Part shown: in pieces, positions 61,801-64,000 of the stretch | How positions within the stretch are numbered: the first letter of the stretch is position 1 | How the letters are laid out: every line of letters begins with the position of its first letter | Source: Numida meleagris | Lineage: Eukaryota > Chordata > Aves > Galliformes > Numididae | Reading direction: 5' to 3' | NCBI RefSeq assembly: GCF_002078875.1 | Contig: NC_034411.1 | Span: 53,662,486 to 53,726,485, forward strand | DNA length: 64,000 nt | The notes under the pieces: model-generated | What the model was told of the DNA's origin: nothing | Seen by the model: only the letters and a program-made list of their open reading frames with translations | The model's database searches: none | Translations under genes and position numbers: made by a program

Positions 61801-64000
61801 GTAGTATCCAAATAATGATTTAAAACTAGTCAAAAAATGAGGTCTTCTGTTCAGTCATGGGACCTTTGCCAGCTTTCTTCAGCATTACCTTTATTTCAGT
61901 GTCTTGAATATGTATGAGAACTTGCAGCTTCAAGCCATGCTGATTTATTTTCCCTGTTGGGGGCAGTTTTGCTACAACTCAGGCAGTCAACGGCCTAGGA
62001 ACTTTGTGGACAGAAGTGGAGAATGTCTGTTGCATTGACAGTTCATTTCTCTCTTTAGAGTCCTAAGATTCTTATGCTGCTTGCAGGGCACTGAATGGTC
62101 CTTTGTCTCCTACTTAATACTTCAGTAATTACTGATATTTGGCCTTGTTTAAGACCCTGCTACATAGACATGGTTATTCAGGGCGGGAAGAGTCCTAAAG
62201 CATTTTATTATTGTACTTGTATTGGTTTTATTCCATTACAAATTAGTGGTAAGGGAGAGCTCTTGCTAGTTCACAAGGTTACTTGAAAAATTAGTTCTTA
62301 TAAGGTAAACCCATAGTTTATTTAAAAGATCAAGCAGCTTGTTGTTTAGATAGACCACTTCTTGTATTTATGTTGGTATTTAAAGTGAAGGGGTAACTTT
62401 TGTCTTACAGGAAATTAGATCATCTTCCAGAATTTAACAGTGTGGAGTTATTCAAGCTACAGGAGACAGATAAAAAGAGCAGCTACAGGAATTCAAGTTA
62501 TGTCTTCATAGTAAACATTGTGCATTAGACTTCTCCAGCTAGTCCTAATCTGATATCTGATAATCAGTTTTAGGCATGCTCTCTATTCTGAGTGCATTTA
62601 ATGGTGTTTTCTGATAAGAGCACACTGACTTTTGAAGTCATTGGCTTAGAAATCATAAGTTTGTAAGCTGATTGTTCTGAGTCTTTTCTGTGACTAATTT
62701 CTTCCACTTTCACCTCTACCTCAGTGTTCCCAGTCTAGTTTTGTAGTTTGAGAAGGAATCGGGGCACAATTATATCTAATTCAAATGTGAAATAGGTGTA
62801 GTTTTGATGATTGAGAGTTAAGTTATTGGCTGTTGTTATTTCATAACTATGTGTACATTTAGGTGTGCACGGTTACTAGTAGTCTTTTTTGTGTGTGTTC
62901 TTCAGCGTTACCATCCTATGTCCTAAAAAATCTGCATAACAACAGTAAAACAAGTGTCCTTGGGATGATTGAAGAGGGAATGAGAAAGGAAATAGCTTTT
63001 GTAATATGTGTGAAATACCTGGAAGTTATGACATTTTGGTACTGCTCGTATCCCTGTTGCTGTGCTAGTACTACCTCAGAGAAAATACTGTGCAGATGGG
63101 TATACAGACTAAACTGTACTAAAGCTGTTTGAATTAATCAAGACAGGAGTCAAAAAAAAAAAAAACCCAACAACTTGGTGGTAATAATGTCAGTAGCCGA
63201 GGGGCAGAGAAGGAAGGCTGTTTTATCACAAGTAAACTTGGAGTGTTTTTATGGGGGAAATGGGAGGGACTTGCCTGATTCTCATTGTCTGCTTGCTCTG
63301 TGCGTAGAGAGAACAAGAGGAAAGAAACTCCGAGGCTTTTTTGCATGCTTCTTTGTGAAGTTTTTGAGTTAGGCTAGCTGCAGAAGAACTCCAAGGCAAA
63401 AAGAATTGTTAGTCTTATTACCTCTGTTCTCAGGAATTTTGGTTACAGGTCAAGTTTTGTTAAGGAACAAAAGTAGTAATTAACATTGGCTTTTTATCCT
63501 AGTAAGACTAGTTATAAAAGGGTGGGATTACTCTATTATGATGAAATTCATAAATAATATAATCTTTCAGTTCTGTATATTCAATTTATCACTTCCAAAA
63601 ATCTTTTATATCTTTCTCCTACTATAAATCTCTTCTATAAAAGTAAAATATTTAGTTCCATAACTTCTGTCTAGATTTAAGGACTTAAGCATTTCTTTTA
63701 AGAGTGGAAGATTGGAACTGGAGTCCTGCGATTCTTCTAGACTTATTATAGATGGTTTGTTTTTCCTCTGCTCTGACATCCTTACATTTGTAATTTTTAA
63801 TTGCAACTTAATTGAATTCCCCAGTTTTTGTACGTAAAGCAATGGATGACCAAATGCTTCTATATTTGCTTCTTCATCATTTTAATGTCAAGGCTTGGAA
63901 TGTCAGCAGTATTTCAGAAGTTTCTTATATCAAGGCACTGGGTGAATCACAGGTACTGTGTTCCAGTTACTTGATACATTGCAGGTGTCAGCAGTCTATA
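58865..64000 (+). other. REPS1: REPS1 intron 4, partial (at least 5.1 kb)
   Basis: The next REPS1 exon was not found, so the intron runs past the window end. It contains an ERVL-type LTR (61010-61530). Otherwise it is AT-rich with no recognised gene. Confidence 0.75.
61010..61530 (-). mobile_element. Solo ERVL-type LTR (avian), about 520 bp
   Basis: It begins TGTTGTGGGTTAACC and ends CAGACCCAATACA, with TG/CA ends. Five-base flanks TATGG and TAAGG look like a target-site duplication with one change, and 5 bp is usual for ERVL. Internal blocks match a common avian ERVL LTR: GCTAAGCACCATACACCTTC, ACATGGTATGGAATAGCTCT and GAAAATTAACTCAATTCCAG. The polyadenylation-region block reads on the minus strand, so the LTR is antisense to REPS1. 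No internal viral genes are present. Family assignment is by recall. Confidence 0.75.

Overview
This window is vertebrate nuclear DNA, almost certainly from a bird. The reasons are many CR1 LINE fragments with their characteristic 3' tail of short ATTCTRT-type repeats, a degenerate Galluhop-like mariner, two LTRs of an avian ERVL type, AT-rich non-coding DNA broken by two CpG islands, and two recognisable genes in the order expected for the region matching human 6q24.1. I cannot name the species. There is no operon, CRISPR array, rRNA gene or recognisable tRNA gene.

Layout. 1-7.1 kb: no gene recognised; one CR1 fragment (1612-2212), a C15 run and an A27 run. 7.1-10.0 kb: ABRACL on the minus strand, with a non-coding exon 1 in a CpG island, a start exon at 8681-8747 and a terminal exon ending at the stop codon at 7466. 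The two coding exons splice in phase to exactly 81 codons. 10.1-10.9 kb: two CR1 pieces end to end just upstream of the ABRACL promoter. 10.9-28.3 kb: intergenic, holding an old CR1/L3-like remnant, an unassigned exon-like open segment on the minus strand (15258-15469), an internally deleted mariner (16196-17235) and three CR1 fragments. 28.4-29.4 kb: CpG island promoter and exon 1 of REPS1 on the plus strand. 29.1-64 kb: REPS1 exons 2, 3 and 4 (46533, 50385, 58711) and their long introns, which hold CR1 pieces, two LTRs, a 37-bp hairpin and a 120-bp direct repeat. REPS1 continues beyond the window; the first 209 codons plus one base are present, covering the first EH domain and the start of the proline/serine-rich linker.

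ABRACL (a small actin-dynamics-linked protein) and REPS1 (an EH-domain endocytic adaptor of the RALBP1/Ral pathway) are divergent neighbours about 19 kb apart. They do not form one pathway; their adjacency is conserved synteny. All other open reading frames I examined are chance frames or transposon fossils.

I found no clearly new biological system. The observations most worth checking are the hairpin in REPS1 intron 3, the unassigned exon-like segment at 15258-15469, a small upstream ORF overlapping the REPS1 start codon, and a possible divergent plus-strand first exon in the ABRACL CpG island.
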